Shown: positions 46,750 through 54,581 of the stretch, in pieces | Layout: each line of letters starts with the position of its first letter | Numbering within the stretch: the first letter of the stretch is position 1 | Source of the DNA: Serpentinimonas raichei | Lineage (GTDB): Bacteria > Pseudomonadota > Gammaproteobacteria > Burkholderiales > Burkholderiaceae_C | Length of the DNA stretch: 64,000 nt | Reading direction: 5' to 3' | Assembly: GCF_000828895.1 (NCBI RefSeq) | Contig: NZ_AP014568.1 | Location: forward strand, 471,699-535,698 | The notes under the pieces: model-generated | Databases searched by the model: none | Told to the model about the DNA's origin: nothing | Seen by the model: the letters and a program-made list of their open reading frames with translations, nothing else | Translations under genes and position numbers: made by a program

Positions 46750-46832
46750 CACCGGCTCGCCTATGAAGTGCTCCAGCCGGAACGCACCGTGCGTGTGCTG
46801 TGCATGGGGTAGCACTGCGAATGATGCGCTTG
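46750..46832 (+). pseudogene. Remnant of a yoeB/txe 3' end
   Basis: The stretch aligns with the last codons and downstream bases of yoeB at 45498-45582. It would read RLAYEVLQPERTVRVLCMG, then a stop, and keeps the GAATGATGCGC that ends yoeB. The identity runs past the stop codon, so this is a DNA-level duplicate or an old module fragment, not convergence. Confidence 0.78.
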
Positions 46833-46840
46833 GGTCTGCG

Positions 46841-48292
46841 TCAAGGGCTTGGTTCAATCATGCCATGGCTCCAAAAGCGCGGGAAGGGCGATAGCCCGAG
46901 CCCGATTGGGCGCCAGCCGCTGTGCTCGGGCCAGTGCAGATAGGGCAGTTGCTGCGCCACGACCCAGACCAGGTAGAGGCTGGCGAGCAAAAAGGGCAGC
47001 GCCAGCCATAGCCGTGCGCGCCAGCTTGCCGGCTGCAAGGGGGCATCGCACTCACACAGCGCCCACGCCCAGCCCGCCAGCAGGCACAGCCAGACCAGCG
47101 TGGTGGGCATGACCAGCACCCCATCCACCAGGCTTTGCGTGGCCGCCCCGGTGAGGCTGGCCAGCAGCGCCATGCGCAGGGCAGGGTGGGTGTCGCCGGC
47201 CAGCGGCAGGGCCGCCCCGTGGCAGCGGCGCAACAACTGCCAGTACGCGCGGCCCAGCCAAGCCAGCAACAGCAGGGCCGCCGGCAGGCCCCATTCGGCC
47301 GCCCCTTGCAGCGGCGCGTTGTGCGGGTGCGCGGCAATGGGGTTGGGGTGGGCGGCAAAGTGCATCGGCCCCACACCCAGCAGCGGCTGCTGGCGGATCA
47401 TGTCCCAGGCCAGCGACCAGATCACCTCGCGCCCCGACAGCGAGAAGGTCAGGCGGCTGGCCGGGTGGTGGAACGTGGTGGGGTCGGCCAACAGCAGCGG
47501 GGGCAGCACGGTGAACAGCAGCCCGCTAAGCCCAGCCCCGAGCAGGCCGGTGAGCAGCAGGCCGAGCGCCACGCGCCGGCCCAGCGGCCCCAGGCAAGCC
47601 AGCAGCACGGCGCTGGTGCCCAGCGCCAGCACCGTGCCACGGGTGCCGGTGCTGAGCACCACCGCCCACGTGAGCACCGCCAGCGCGCCCAGCAGCCAAG
47701 CCCAGCGGTGCGGCCACTGCGCCGGGGCAAAGGCCCAGCCCAGCAGCAACAGCGGCAGCAGCAGCGTGGCCACTTGGCCAAAAAAACGCGGGTTGGAAAA
47801 ACCGCCCAGCATGGCCAGCACGTGCAGGCCCAATTCGGGCTGCGCCAAGGCGCTGGCGTAGGCCACCAAAAATTGCAAGCCTATGCCCGCGCAGAGCATG
47901 AAGGCGGCCAGCAGCAGCGCCCCATCCAGCCCCGGCGCCTGCAGGCGCAGCCCGCGCACGGCCAGCGCCAGCCCCAGGCAGCCCAGCAGCAGGCTGATTT
48001 CCAGCAGCGCCCAAGCCGGGTGCGCCGCCGCCCAGGCCGAGGCCAGCCCCAGCCCCAGCACCGCCGCCAGCAGGCCCACGCTGAGCGGGCGTGCCGACCA
48101 AGGTGCGGTGTAGGGGCTGAGCAGCAACAGCGGTGCCAGCGCCAGCAGGGCCACCTGCACCAGGCGCTGCTGGTCGTGCCAGGCCAGCGGGGGCTGCAGT
48201 TGCAGCAAGGGCATGCTGGCCGCGAGCGCCAGCAGCAGCCAGGCCGCGAGCAGGGTGCCTAGGTGCGGGCGGATGAGGCTCGGGTGGGGCAT
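46841..48292 (-). CDS. O-antigen ligase / PglL-type O-oligosaccharyltransferase, likely pilin-modifying
   Basis: A 483-residue polytopic membrane protein (about 11-12 helices) of the Wzy_C/O-antigen-ligase superfamily. It contains SGREVIWSLAWDMI and the catalytic-type loop AHPHNAPLQGAAEWG, whose His-Asn pattern is shared by WaaL, PglL and PilO/TfpO. It follows two type IV pilin genes on the same strand, as the pilin glycosyltransferase does in Pseudomonas. ATG 48292 (MPHPSLIRPHLG) is chosen. Lipid A-core ligation is the alternative role; no LPS genes are nearby. Confidence 0.75.
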   Translation of the reverse strand: MPHPSLIRPHLGTLLAAWLLLALAASMPLLQLQPPLAWHDQQRLVQVALLALAPLLLLSPYTAPWSARPLSVGLLAAVLGLGLASAWAAAHPAWALLEISLLLGCLGLALAVRGLRLQAPGLDGALLLAAFMLCAGIGLQFLVAYASALAQPELGLHVLAMLGGFSNPRFFGQVATLLLPLLLLGWAFAPAQWPHRWAWLLGALAVLTWAVVLSTGTRGTVLALGTSAVLLACLGPLGRRVALGLLLTGLLGAGLSGLLFTVLPPLLLADPTTFHHPASRLTFSLSGREVIWSLAWDMIRQQPLLGVGPMHFAAHPNPIAAHPHNAPLQGAAEWGLPAALLLLAWLGRAYWQLLRRCHGAALPLAGDTHPALRMALLASLTGAATQSLVDGVLVMPTTLVWLCLLAGWAWALCECDAPLQPASWRARLWLALPFLLASLYLVWVVAQQLPYLHWPEHSGWRPIGLGLSPFPRFWSHGMIEPSP

Positions 48293-48380
48293 GTGCGGGT
48301 GGGGTGGCTTGGGCTGCCTGTGCCGCCAGAGGGGGGTGGCGTGCAGGCCGGCAGGAATGTGGCTGCGGCAGTGGGGCCGA

Positions 48381-48806
48381 CTAGCTGCCCAAGGCGCAGC
48401 CGACGGGCAGCAGTGGGGCGGCCACGCTGCTCTCGCACACCCACTGGCCGGTGCCGTTGCGCGTGAAGCGCACAAAACGCCCCACCACCTGCGGGCTGCC
48501 GTTCAAGGTGCAGGCAATGCGCTGCCCGCTGGCGTCGGACCAGGCACCGGACACGGCGATGCTGCCGCAGCGCAGGGTGCTGGCTGGCAGGCCCAAAGCC
48601 ACAGCGTCTGGGCTGCCGGTGAGCTCGGAATGGATGCCGCTCTCAAAAGCCGTGACCCCGCTGCGTATGTCGGCCAAGCCGGCCGTTACTTGGGAGCGGG
48701 CGCTGAAATTTTGATACAGGGGCAAGGCGATGGCTGCCAGAATGCCGATGATGGTCACCACGGTCAGCAGCTCGATCAGGGTGAAGCCTTGTTGCGAGCG
48801 GTTCAT
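48381..48806 (-). CDS. Type IV pilin (PilA/PilE-like), copy 1
   Basis: A 141-residue type IVa pilin. It has leader MNRSQQG, cleavage before FTLIELL with Glu5, hydrophobic helix [20 protein letters not shown], Cys at 80/99 and 124/137 (the latter closing a C-terminal loop), and C-terminal GCALGS. It shares length and much of its sequence with the pilin at 49019, of which it is a paralogue. No sigma-54 site is seen upstream; a terminator separates it from that pilin. The ligase gene follows by 88 bp. Confidence 0.92.
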   Translation of the reverse strand: MNRSQQGFTLIELLTVVTIIGILAAIALPLYQNFSARSQVTAGLADIRSGVTAFESGIHSELTGSPDAVALGLPASTLRCGSIAVSGAWSDASGQRIACTLNGSPQVVGRFVRFTRNGTGQWVCESSVAAPLLPVGCALGS

Positions 48807-48916
48807 GGGGGTGCCTTCGGTAGGTGCAGTCTGCAGGGGATGTGGCTGGGGTACGGCTTTTGGGTATCGTATTGCCAAGTCGGGCGGTAGCAAATTGGAG
48901 AGCCGAAAACGTGTTG

Positions 48917-48948
48917 ACAAAAAAGCCCGCTCGGTGAGGAGCGGGCTT
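48917..48948 (-). terminator. Rho-independent terminator after pilin copy 2
   Basis: Perfect 10-bp stem AAGCCCGCTC/GAGCGGGCTT (48923-48932, 48939-48948) with a 6-nt loop; on the minus strand it is followed by TTTTTTGT. It ends the upstream pilin transcript 71 bp past its stop, before pilin copy 1. Confidence 0.92.
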
Positions 48949-49018
48949 GGTCGTCATGCAAATTTATAGCTGTTGCGAGGTTCCCGTTGCAAACAGGCCC
49001 GCCACAGAAGTTTGCGAA

Positions 49019-49444
49019 TTAGGATGCGGTGCAGCCGACTGGGCGATGTACTTCGTCCACGTTGGTGGTGCATGCCCACTGACCATCGGTGGCGCGTGTG
49101 AGTCGAATGTAGTCACCCCGAACGCTAGGGTTGCCATTGATGATGCATTGGATCTGTTGTCCACTGGCTAATGTCCAGCCAGCGGTCGGCAAAGTAATGG
49201 CGCAACGCGTTGTAGTTGCTGCTAAGCCAATGTCTGTCAAGTTTGCATTACCCGTGCGATCCCCACGCTGAATCCCTTCCTCAAAAGCCGTCACACCGCC
49301 GCGAATATCGGCCAAACCTGCTGTGGCTTGCGAGCGCGCGGTGTAGTTCTGGAAAGCCGGCAGCGCAATCGCCGCCAAAATGCCGATGATGGCCACCACG
49401 ATCATCAGTTCGATCAGGGTGAAGCCTTGTTGAACGCGTTTCAT
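49019..49444 (-). CDS. Type IV pilin (PilA), copy 2, sigma-54 dependent
   Basis: A 141-residue type IVa pilin: leader [27 protein letters not shown] after the cleavage site, [20 protein letters not shown] as in copy 1, Cys 81/100/125/138 and C-terminal [12 protein letters not shown] precedes ATG 49444. A perfect sigma-54 promoter lies about 60 bp upstream, and a terminator follows the gene. It is probably the main pilin, made as an abundant monocistronic transcript. Confidence 0.94.
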   Translation of the reverse strand: MKRVQQGFTLIELMIVVAIIGILAAIALPAFQNYTARSQATAGLADIRGGVTAFEEGIQRGDRTGNANLTDIGLAATTTRCAITLPTAGWTLASGQQIQCIINGNPSVRGDYIRLTRATDGQWACTTNVDEVHRPVGCTAS

Positions 49445-49504
49445 AAAAATTCTCCAATGCGGGTTGATAAGGGGCCGCAAAGGGTTTGCGGTCGGTGGCA
49501 TACA

Positions 49505-49521
49505 AGCAAACCGCGTGCCAG
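49505..49521 (-). promoter_or_regulatory. Sigma-54 (RpoN) promoter of pilin copy 2
   Basis: On the minus strand CTGGCACG-N4-TTGCT has the GG (-24) and GC (-12) with correct spacing and matches the consensus TGGCACG-N4-TTGCW. This is the usual promoter class for pilA under PilS-PilR. The rest of the 290-bp gap 49445-49734 shows no gene. Confidence 0.85.
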
Positions 49522-49734
49522 GGGCTGGCAAGCGCTGGTCTGCCCTAGGCGGCACAGGGGCCGTGCAGCACAGGCAAGGGGTTGCGGGGCGCTGCAGGCG
49601 GGCCGGCACCTCAAAATTTCACCTCAAAATTTGATGTGCGGTGGATCAAATTCGGGCTGGCACGGCAGCGCTTGCCGGGGCTGGAATGGCCGCAGAGTAG
49701 CCCAGCCGCTGCGCCATGCATCCGAAAGCCGTTC

Positions 49735-49938
49735 ATGGGGCCCGAGCAACGCCCCGCCCCGCCCCGCTTCACCTGCGCCGACTACCGCCAGTGGGCGGGG
49801 GATGAGCGCTTTGAATGGATCGAGGGTCTGCCCTACGCCATGGCACCGGCACCGGGGCGCAAGCACCAAGGGGTGCTGGGGGAGGTTTAGCGCCAGATTG
49901 CCACCGCGCTGCACGGCCAGCCCTGCCGGGTCTATATC
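49735..49938 (+). pseudogene. Uma2-family (DUF820) nuclease-fold fragment
   Basis: MGPEQRPAPPRFTCADYRQW followed by DERFEWIEGLPYAMAPAPGR matches the N-terminus of Uma2 proteins. A TAG interrupts at 49888-49890, after which the same frame continues RQIATALHGQPCRVYI as in intact members. Homology then stops, so the gene has a nonsense codon and has lost its C-terminal half with the catalytic residues. Confidence 0.78.
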
Positions 49939-49987
49939 GTTGAGGCTAACCGGCGGGCTGCAACGCACATCCGAGTTGAACCGCAGC

Positions 49988-50308
49988 TTAGGCGCTGTGT
50001 GGCAGGGTGCCCGCTCTGGTGCCGGCCGGGGAAGCGTGAAGCTGCAGCCCCAAGGCAGACACGACCTTCATGACCGTGGCGAACTCTGGGTTGCCACTGG
50101 GTGCCAGTGCCTTGTAGAGGCTTTCGCGCCCCAGGCCGGCATCGCGTGCGATCTGACTCATGCCTTTGGCCTTTGCGATGTCTCCGAGTGCGGCGGCGAC
50201 AAGGGCCGGGTCGCCCGCTTCGAGCGCTGCTTCGAGGTAAGCGGCCATGTCTTCTTGGGTGTTGAGATACTCAGCCGGATCCCACGGTTTGGTGATGGTC
50301 TTGGACAT
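49988..50308 (-). CDS. Addiction-module antidote protein (TIGR02684-like)
   Basis: A 106-residue HTH antitoxin. It has the family opening PWDPAEYLNTQEDMAAYLEA, the signature IAKAKGMSQIARDAGLGRES and LYKALAPSGNPEFATVMKVV. It follows its killer gene by 9 bp. A paralogous pair lies at 54582-55172 on the other strand. Confidence 0.9.
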   Translation of the reverse strand: MSKTITKPWDPAEYLNTQEDMAAYLEAALEAGDPALVAAALGDIAKAKGMSQIARDAGLGRESLYKALAPSGNPEFATVMKVVSALGLQLHASPAGTRAGTLPHSA

Positions 50309-50317
50309 GTTCGTCTC

Positions 50318-50608
50318 CTAAAGTTGCTTGGCCAGGGTCTTGGCCAGCCGGATGTCTAGGTCTTGCGACGACTTGTCGCCTCCTGCGAGGAGTACGATCA
50401 GCACAGCGCCTTGCTGAACAAAATAGACCCGATAGCCCGGACCATGATCGATGCGCAGTTCCGAGACGCCCTCGCCCACAGGTTTCACATCTCCCGGATT
50501 TCCAAGAGACAAGCGGCGAATGCGGATGTCGATGCGCGCCTTGGCCTGCCGATCACGCAGGCCGCCATACCACTCGGCGTAAGCAAGGGTCTGGCGGACT
50601 TCGATCAT
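50318..50608 (-). CDS. Addiction-module killer protein (TIGR02683-like, RelE/HigB superfamily)
   Basis: A 96-residue RelE-superfamily toxin: RQTLAYAEWYGGLRDRQAKA, IDIRIRRLSLGNPGDVKPVG, EGVSELRIDHGPGYRVYFVQ and a C-terminal LLAGGDKSSQDLDI. Toxin-first order with its antidote. Upstream is an operator (50618-50633) shared with the second such module in the window. Confidence 0.9.
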   Translation of the reverse strand: MIEVRQTLAYAEWYGGLRDRQAKARIDIRIRRLSLGNPGDVKPVGEGVSELRIDHGPGYRVYFVQQGAVLIVLLAGGDKSSQDLDIRLAKTLAKQL

Positions 50609-50617
50609 TCTGGCAGT

Positions 50618-50633
50618 GTATCACATGGGATAC
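50618..50633 (-). promoter_or_regulatory. Operator of killer/antidote module 1
   Basis: Inverted repeat GTATC-N6-GATAC, 9 bp from the killer start codon. Read toward the gene it continues ACTGC, as does the operator of module 2 at 54556-54571; across 21 bp the two sites agree at 17 positions. Confidence 0.65.
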
Positions 50634-50665
50634 GTTTTGGCGTCGCACGGTGCGCTTTGGGCGCC

Positions 50666-50890
50666 CTACTGCCGGCCCAGCAACTCTTCGACCAATACGT
50701 TGATGTCTTGCGCAATTTTGCGAAGCAAGACGGGTGAAATATCTTGGCCCTTGTGAAACGGGACGGTTGTTGCTCGACCGTCGGGGTGTCGGAACTGCTT
50801 GTGCGAACCCTTCTGCCTAGACTCAGCGAAACCCAGACGTTCGAGATGGCGAACAACTTCCTGCGGCTTCAAAACGGGCAGGCTGCCCAT
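50666..50890 (-). CDS. hicA: HicA-family mRNA interferase toxin
   Basis: A 74-residue dsRBD-like toxin: VLKPQEVVRHLERLGFAESR and the catalytic-His motif QKGSHKQFRHPDGR, then TTVPFHKGQDISPVLLRKIA. The start overlaps the hicB stop (TAATG). Antitoxin-first order is less common than hicA-first but is known. Confidence 0.92.
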   Translation of the reverse strand: MGSLPVLKPQEVVRHLERLGFAESRQKGSHKQFRHPDGRATTVPFHKGQDISPVLLRKIAQDINVLVEELLGRQ

Positions 50891-51099
50891 TACGCGATGG
50901 CAAGCTGCTGGGTGCCCACAAACTGTGCATCAAGCACCGGCTCGCCATCTTCCAAGAGCATGGAGACAACCTCTTGGAGATTTTGCTGCAACTCATCCAG
51001 TGAGGTGCCTTGGGTATGCGCGCCCGGAAATCCGGGGACATAACCAACGTAAAGCCCTGTTTCCATGCACTTTTCTACTATGGCGGTAAAAGTTTTCAT
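50890..51099 (-). CDS. hicB: HicB-family antitoxin (short form)
   Basis: A 69-residue partial-RNase-H-fold antitoxin: MKTFTAIVEKCMETGLYVGY, PGFPGAHTQGTSLDELQQNL, ending FVGTQQLAIA. It lacks the extra C-terminal DNA-binding domain of longer HicB proteins. Gene order hicB-hicA on the minus strand with overlapping stop and start. Confidence 0.88.
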   Translation of the reverse strand: MKTFTAIVEKCMETGLYVGYVPGFPGAHTQGTSLDELQQNLQEVVSMLLEDGEPVLDAQFVGTQQLAIA

Positions 51100-51500
51100 G
51101 ATCAGGTTTGTTGCGGCCTTGGAACGCTGAGGCGCTGCCCGAGATTATGGCTGGGGTTTTGCAGGAAAGCAAGGGCGGTGTGGCGGTTGGTGGGCATACC
51201 GTGGAGCACTTTGGGTGGCCGCCGGGGGCCTGAGCCTTTCCACGAAGACAAAGCAGCAGGCCAGCAGCCGGGTAGCGTCGCCGAAGCACGAGGGTGTGGA
51301 GTGTCAAAAGTCCATCCCATCGTCCGGGATGCGACAAGTAATTTCCCGTTCTTGATGCTCGCCCAGCCGTGCTTCTGAACCGAAGTGAAGCTGTGCCCAG
51401 CCAAGTGGAGCCGGATTTATGCGTGGTCTGCGACCCGGCCCAGCGCGACGCCGCCGGTTGCCGTGGCGCGCCACACAGCGCGCCCAAGTTGCAGCGCAGC
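51100..51500. other. 401-bp stretch without a recognisable gene
   Basis: Open frames exist on both strands, but none has a ribosome-binding site or recognisable protein pattern. Base composition is more mixed than in the core genome. It presumably holds the hicBA promoter region and debris of past insertions. Confidence 0.5.
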
Positions 51501-51788
51501 TTAGGCTGCGGCCAGATTGAGCTTGCCTACCCGCTGCAAGTCGATGCGCTGGCGAGCTATCCAAAGATAGTGCGCGTCTTGCATGGCCAGCCAACTTTCC
51601 GCAGAGCGGCCTACCGCCTTGGACAGGCGCAGCGCCATCTCCGGTGTGACCCGGCTGGTGCCTCTGAGCAGGCGGTTCAGAGTTGAGGGGGCCACGTCCA
51701 GATTTTGCGCCAGTTCGCGGCCACTGATCGCGTTGGGCTCAAGGTAGATTTCGGTGATGAATTCACCCGGGTGGGGCGGGTTGTGCAT
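51501..51788 (-). CDS. higA: HigA-family antitoxin without a toxin (orphan)
   Basis: A 95-residue HigA-type HTH protein: the opening MHNPPHPGEFITEIYLEP is diagnostic, followed by SGRELAQNLDVAPSTLNRLL and RVTPEMALRLSKAVGRSAES. HigB should lie immediately upstream, but 51789-51869 contains no such gene and the next gene runs the other way. The toxin has been lost. Confidence 0.88.
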   Translation of the reverse strand: MHNPPHPGEFITEIYLEPNAISGRELAQNLDVAPSTLNRLLRGTSRVTPEMALRLSKAVGRSAESWLAMQDAHYLWIARQRIDLQRVGKLNLAAA

Positions 51789-51869
51789 CGCGGTGCAGCT
51801 TGCACGCTTGCACAGCAGCGTTTGCGGCTGCAGGCGCTAACGGCTAAACTCCAAGCTCAAGCTCGTACC

Positions 51870-52310
51870 ATGAAACCTCGCTATAGTCAGTACAATCCTA
51901 AGCGCAAGCTGCTCACGCCTGCTCAGGCCCAAGCTCGCGCGGACGAGCTTGGTCGGTTGGCCGATCGTGTGCGCTATGGCGGAAACCCCGAGCACAAGAA
52001 AAACCCCGGCGATTTTGGGCTCACACCGCCATCCGATCCGAGGCAAGGCAAATCGCTGTGCGATGCCGCCCAGATTTTTCGGCGCGACGAAGCAGTCAAA
52101 CTGCTGCAAGCAGGGCTGCGCAGTGGCTTGGTGAGCGACCGGATGGAGGGCGAGTGGCCAAAAAACGTCTGGTCGGTCACCGACTATGGCGATGCTCTGG
52201 AGGCGCAGCTTGAGAACCCTGAGTTAGGGGTTTACCACGGCTACCCCATGCCAGAGACCGACCCGTTGTCTCATGAAGTGCTGCGTCGTTGGGCGCTGCG
52301 CAATGGCTGA
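51870..52310 (+). CDS. Unrecognised protein, first gene of a two-gene cassette
   Basis: A 146-residue soluble, basic protein with no signal peptide or membrane segment. Distinctive segments are MKPRYSQYNPKRKLLTPAQA, VRYGGNPEHKKNPGDFGLTP, GKSLCDAAQIFRRDEAVKLL and YHGYPMPETDPLSHEVLRRW. I recall no named function. ATG 51870 is taken because it precedes the Lys/Arg-rich conserved-looking start; no clear ribosome-binding site is seen. Codon use is less GC-biased than in core genes. It overlaps the next gene by 8 bp, implying a joint function. Confidence 0.72.
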   Translation: MKPRYSQYNPKRKLLTPAQAQARADELGRLADRVRYGGNPEHKKNPGDFGLTPPSDPRQGKSLCDAAQIFRRDEAVKLLQAGLRSGLVSDRMEGEWPKNVWSVTDYGDALEAQLENPELGVYHGYPMPETDPLSHEVLRRWALRNG

Positions 52311-53634
52311 ACTGCGCATCAACGCGAAGTGGATGGCGGCAGCTTCAGGCAGGCCTGAAGTCAGCGCCACTGCAGCCTTGCTCGATATCTGCGTCGACAA
52401 GCTCTGCTTGACGCGGAACCAGGACACTTGGGCCGAGACCGTGCGCGACAACGTTTTCGCGTCGGCCTATCCCCTTGCGATGTGGTTTGTGGCCTCGTGG
52501 TGGCGCTTAAGCCACGAGCCTTTGCCGACGCAGCCGCCTAGCCATGACTGGCGTATGGTGCATGAACTCGGCGCGGCCAATCATGGCTTCGTGTGGCCGC
52601 GCGTCGTCTTTGTCCCGGATGGTGAAGCGATCTTTGTCTGGGCCGAGGCTGCGATGAAGCCTGACCAGTCGGTGCAGTACCTGCAAGCGCTGGAGGAGCC
52701 TGGACTGATTCCGTTGGACGGTTTTCAGCTGGGCGTCCAGCGCTTCGTGCAGTGCGTACTCGCCCGACTAAATGCCAAGCAACTTGCTGGTACAAACTTG
52801 GGACAGCTTTGGGCCGTATTGCAAGAAGATCTGGCGGATCCCGAGTCGGTTCGCCGCAGGAAGCTGGAGGCCGAACTGGGCTTCGATCCCGAGGAATGCC
52901 CCGAGCACGCGCTGAACGCGGCATTGCAATGGGAGGGTCTGGTCGGAGCGGCTGCACTGTCAGAGCTGGCCCCTGCGATTGCAGCGTCGGGGTACAGCCC
53001 TGAGCTGGCAATTTTGGGGCAATTTGCCAGTGCCAGTGGAATTGTCGGGGCTCCTGCCGTTTCGCCTGGCAGCATTGAGCACCGAGACCAAGGCGCCCCA
53101 TGGGAGCGGGCGGTGCATGACGCACACGCCCTGCGCCGGGTTCTGGGCAATGTCAGCGCTCCAATCTCCAACCGGGATCTGCACGAGGTCCTCGGACTGA
53201 GGCACGCAGACCTTGACAATTGGTCTGCACCCGAGGAGCGCTCACCTGTTGCGGTGGCGATGCCGATACAAGGTCATCGCCTGAAGTTTGTCCCACGCAA
53301 ACGCAATGTGGTCGGACGGCGGTTCGAGCTGGCGCGCTTTCTGGGTGAGTACATGCGCCCTGTGGCCGACAAGGAGCGCTGGCTTGTGTCGACCGACCTT
53401 GGTACCGCTCCTCAGAAATACCAGCGCGCCTTTGCGGCCGAGTTCCTGTGCCCGTTTGATGCATTGAAGTCCTTTTTGAACGGCGACTTCTCGTCTTATG
53501 CCCGCGCGGAGGCCGCCGAGCAGTTCGAGGTAAGTGAGCAGTTGGTGACCAGCTTGTTGCTGAACAACGGCTGCATCCATCAACACGGCTCATGGGGTTT
53601 TCCCTATCAGATTGGCGCCCAGACCCGCCCTTGA
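52303..53634 (+). CDS. Unrecognised protein with IrrE/ImmA-like C-terminal region but no HExxH
   Basis: A 443-residue soluble protein. The N-terminal half (MAELRINAKWMAAASGRPEV, MWFVASWWRLSHEPLP, MVHELGAANHGFVWPRVVFV) is unfamiliar. The C-terminal part YQRAFAAEFLCPFDALKSFL then AAEQFEVSEQLVTSLLLNNG resembles the helices that follow the metalloprotease motif in ImmA/IrrE proteins. No HExxH zinc site is visible, so peptidase activity is doubtful. With the preceding gene it lies between antitoxin genes and pssA; a defence or toxin-antitoxin role is possible but unproven. Confidence 0.7.
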   Translation: MAELRINAKWMAAASGRPEVSATAALLDICVDKLCLTRNQDTWAETVRDNVFASAYPLAMWFVASWWRLSHEPLPTQPPSHDWRMVHELGAANHGFVWPRVVFVPDGEAIFVWAEAAMKPDQSVQYLQALEEPGLIPLDGFQLGVQRFVQCVLARLNAKQLAGTNLGQLWAVLQEDLADPESVRRRKLEAELGFDPEECPEHALNAALQWEGLVGAAALSELAPAIAASGYSPELAILGQFASASGIVGAPAVSPGSIEHRDQGAPWERAVHDAHALRRVLGNVSAPISNRDLHEVLGLRHADLDNWSAPEERSPVAVAMPIQGHRLKFVPRKRNVVGRRFELARFLGEYMRPVADKERWLVSTDLGTAPQKYQRAFAAEFLCPFDALKSFLNGDFSSYARAEAAEQFEVSEQLVTSLLLNNGCIHQHGSWGFPYQIGAQTRP

Positions 53635-53694
53635 TCGATGCGCTCCGGCCGCAGAGCCACCGGCCTACTGCCCGGCTGGCTTACACTCCCAGCC

Positions 53695-54534
53695 ATGCAA
53701 GACGACGCCAGCCCCCCACCCGCCCCCCAACCCGCGCCCGTGGCGGCGACCAGTGGCGCGGCGGCGCTGCCACGGCGCCACAAGGGCATTTACGTGTTGC
53801 CCAACCTGATCACGCTGGCGGGGCTGTTTGGCGGCTTTTATGCCGTGGTGATGGCCATGAATGGCCGCTTCGACCTGGCCACGCTGGGCATTTTTGCCGC
53901 CATGGTGCTCGACAGCCTAGATGGCCGGGTGGCGCGCCTGACGCGCAGCCAAAGCGCCTTTGGCGAGCAGATGGATTCGCTGGCCGATATGGTCTCGTTT
54001 GGGGCCGCGCCGGCGCTGGTGGCTTACGAATGGGCGCTCTACGATCTGGGGCGCTGGGGCTGGATTGCGGCCTTTGTGTATTGCGCCTGCGCGGCGCTGC
54101 GGCTGGCGCGCTTCAACGTGAACACCGCCGTGGTGGATAGGCGCTACTTCCAGGGCCTGCCCTCACCGGCGGCGGCGGCGCTGGTGGCGGGCTTTATCTG
54201 GCTGGCGACCGAGTTCGAGCTCGACCCGCAGACGCTGGCTTGGCCCATGTTTGCCCTGATGCTCTACGCCGGGTTGACCATGGTCTCGAACGTGCCCTTT
54301 TACAGCTTCAAAGACCTGAACATCAAGCGCAGCGTGCCCTTTGCCGTGATCGTGCTGGTGGCGCTGGGCATTGCGGTGGTCAACATCCACCCGCCGCTGG
54401 TGTTGTTTGGCCTGATCGCGGGCTACGCCTTTTCGGGCTATGCGGTGTATGGCTGGCGCAAGGCGCGTGGCCAGCCCACCAGCGTGGTGAGCACCAGCAC
54501 GCACGACCCGGACGAAAAAGACCTGCACCACTAA
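53695..54534 (+). CDS. pssA: CDP-diacylglycerol--serine O-phosphatidyltransferase
   Basis: Integral membrane enzyme making phosphatidylserine, the precursor of phosphatidylethanolamine. It carries the CDP-alcohol phosphotransferase motif DG-x2-AR-x8-G-x3-D-x3-D (from DSLDGRVARLTRSQSAFGEQ) and about eight membrane helices. ATG 53695 gives 279 residues; an upstream in-frame ATG at 53638 is less likely. pssA usually adjoins leuA in this group, and a killer/antidote module has been inserted between them. Confidence 0.94.
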   Translation: MQDDASPPPAPQPAPVAATSGAAALPRRHKGIYVLPNLITLAGLFGGFYAVVMAMNGRFDLATLGIFAAMVLDSLDGRVARLTRSQSAFGEQMDSLADMVSFGAAPALVAYEWALYDLGRWGWIAAFVYCACAALRLARFNVNTAVVDRRYFQGLPSPAAAALVAGFIWLATEFELDPQTLAWPMFALMLYAGLTMVSNVPFYSFKDLNIKRSVPFAVIVLVALGIAVVNIHPPLVLFGLIAGYAFSGYAVYGWRKARGQPTSVVSTSTHDPDEKDLHH

Positions 54535-54555
54535 CCCCGGATGGGGTGCGTGTTT

Positions 54556-54571
54556 GCATCCGATTGGATAC
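54556..54571 (+). promoter_or_regulatory. Operator of killer/antidote module 2
   Basis: Near-palindrome GCATC-N6-GATAC followed by ACTGC, 10 bp before the killer ATG, with the same 5-6-5 spacing as the operator of module 1. Conservation between paralogous modules supports autoregulation. Confidence 0.62.
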
Positions 54572-54581
54572 ACTGCGGCAC

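Noticed and set aside
51010..51594. Several 90-160-codon frames on both strands between hicB and higA
   Set aside because: Translations are Arg/Ser/Pro-rich without conserved patterns and overlap real genes at the ends.
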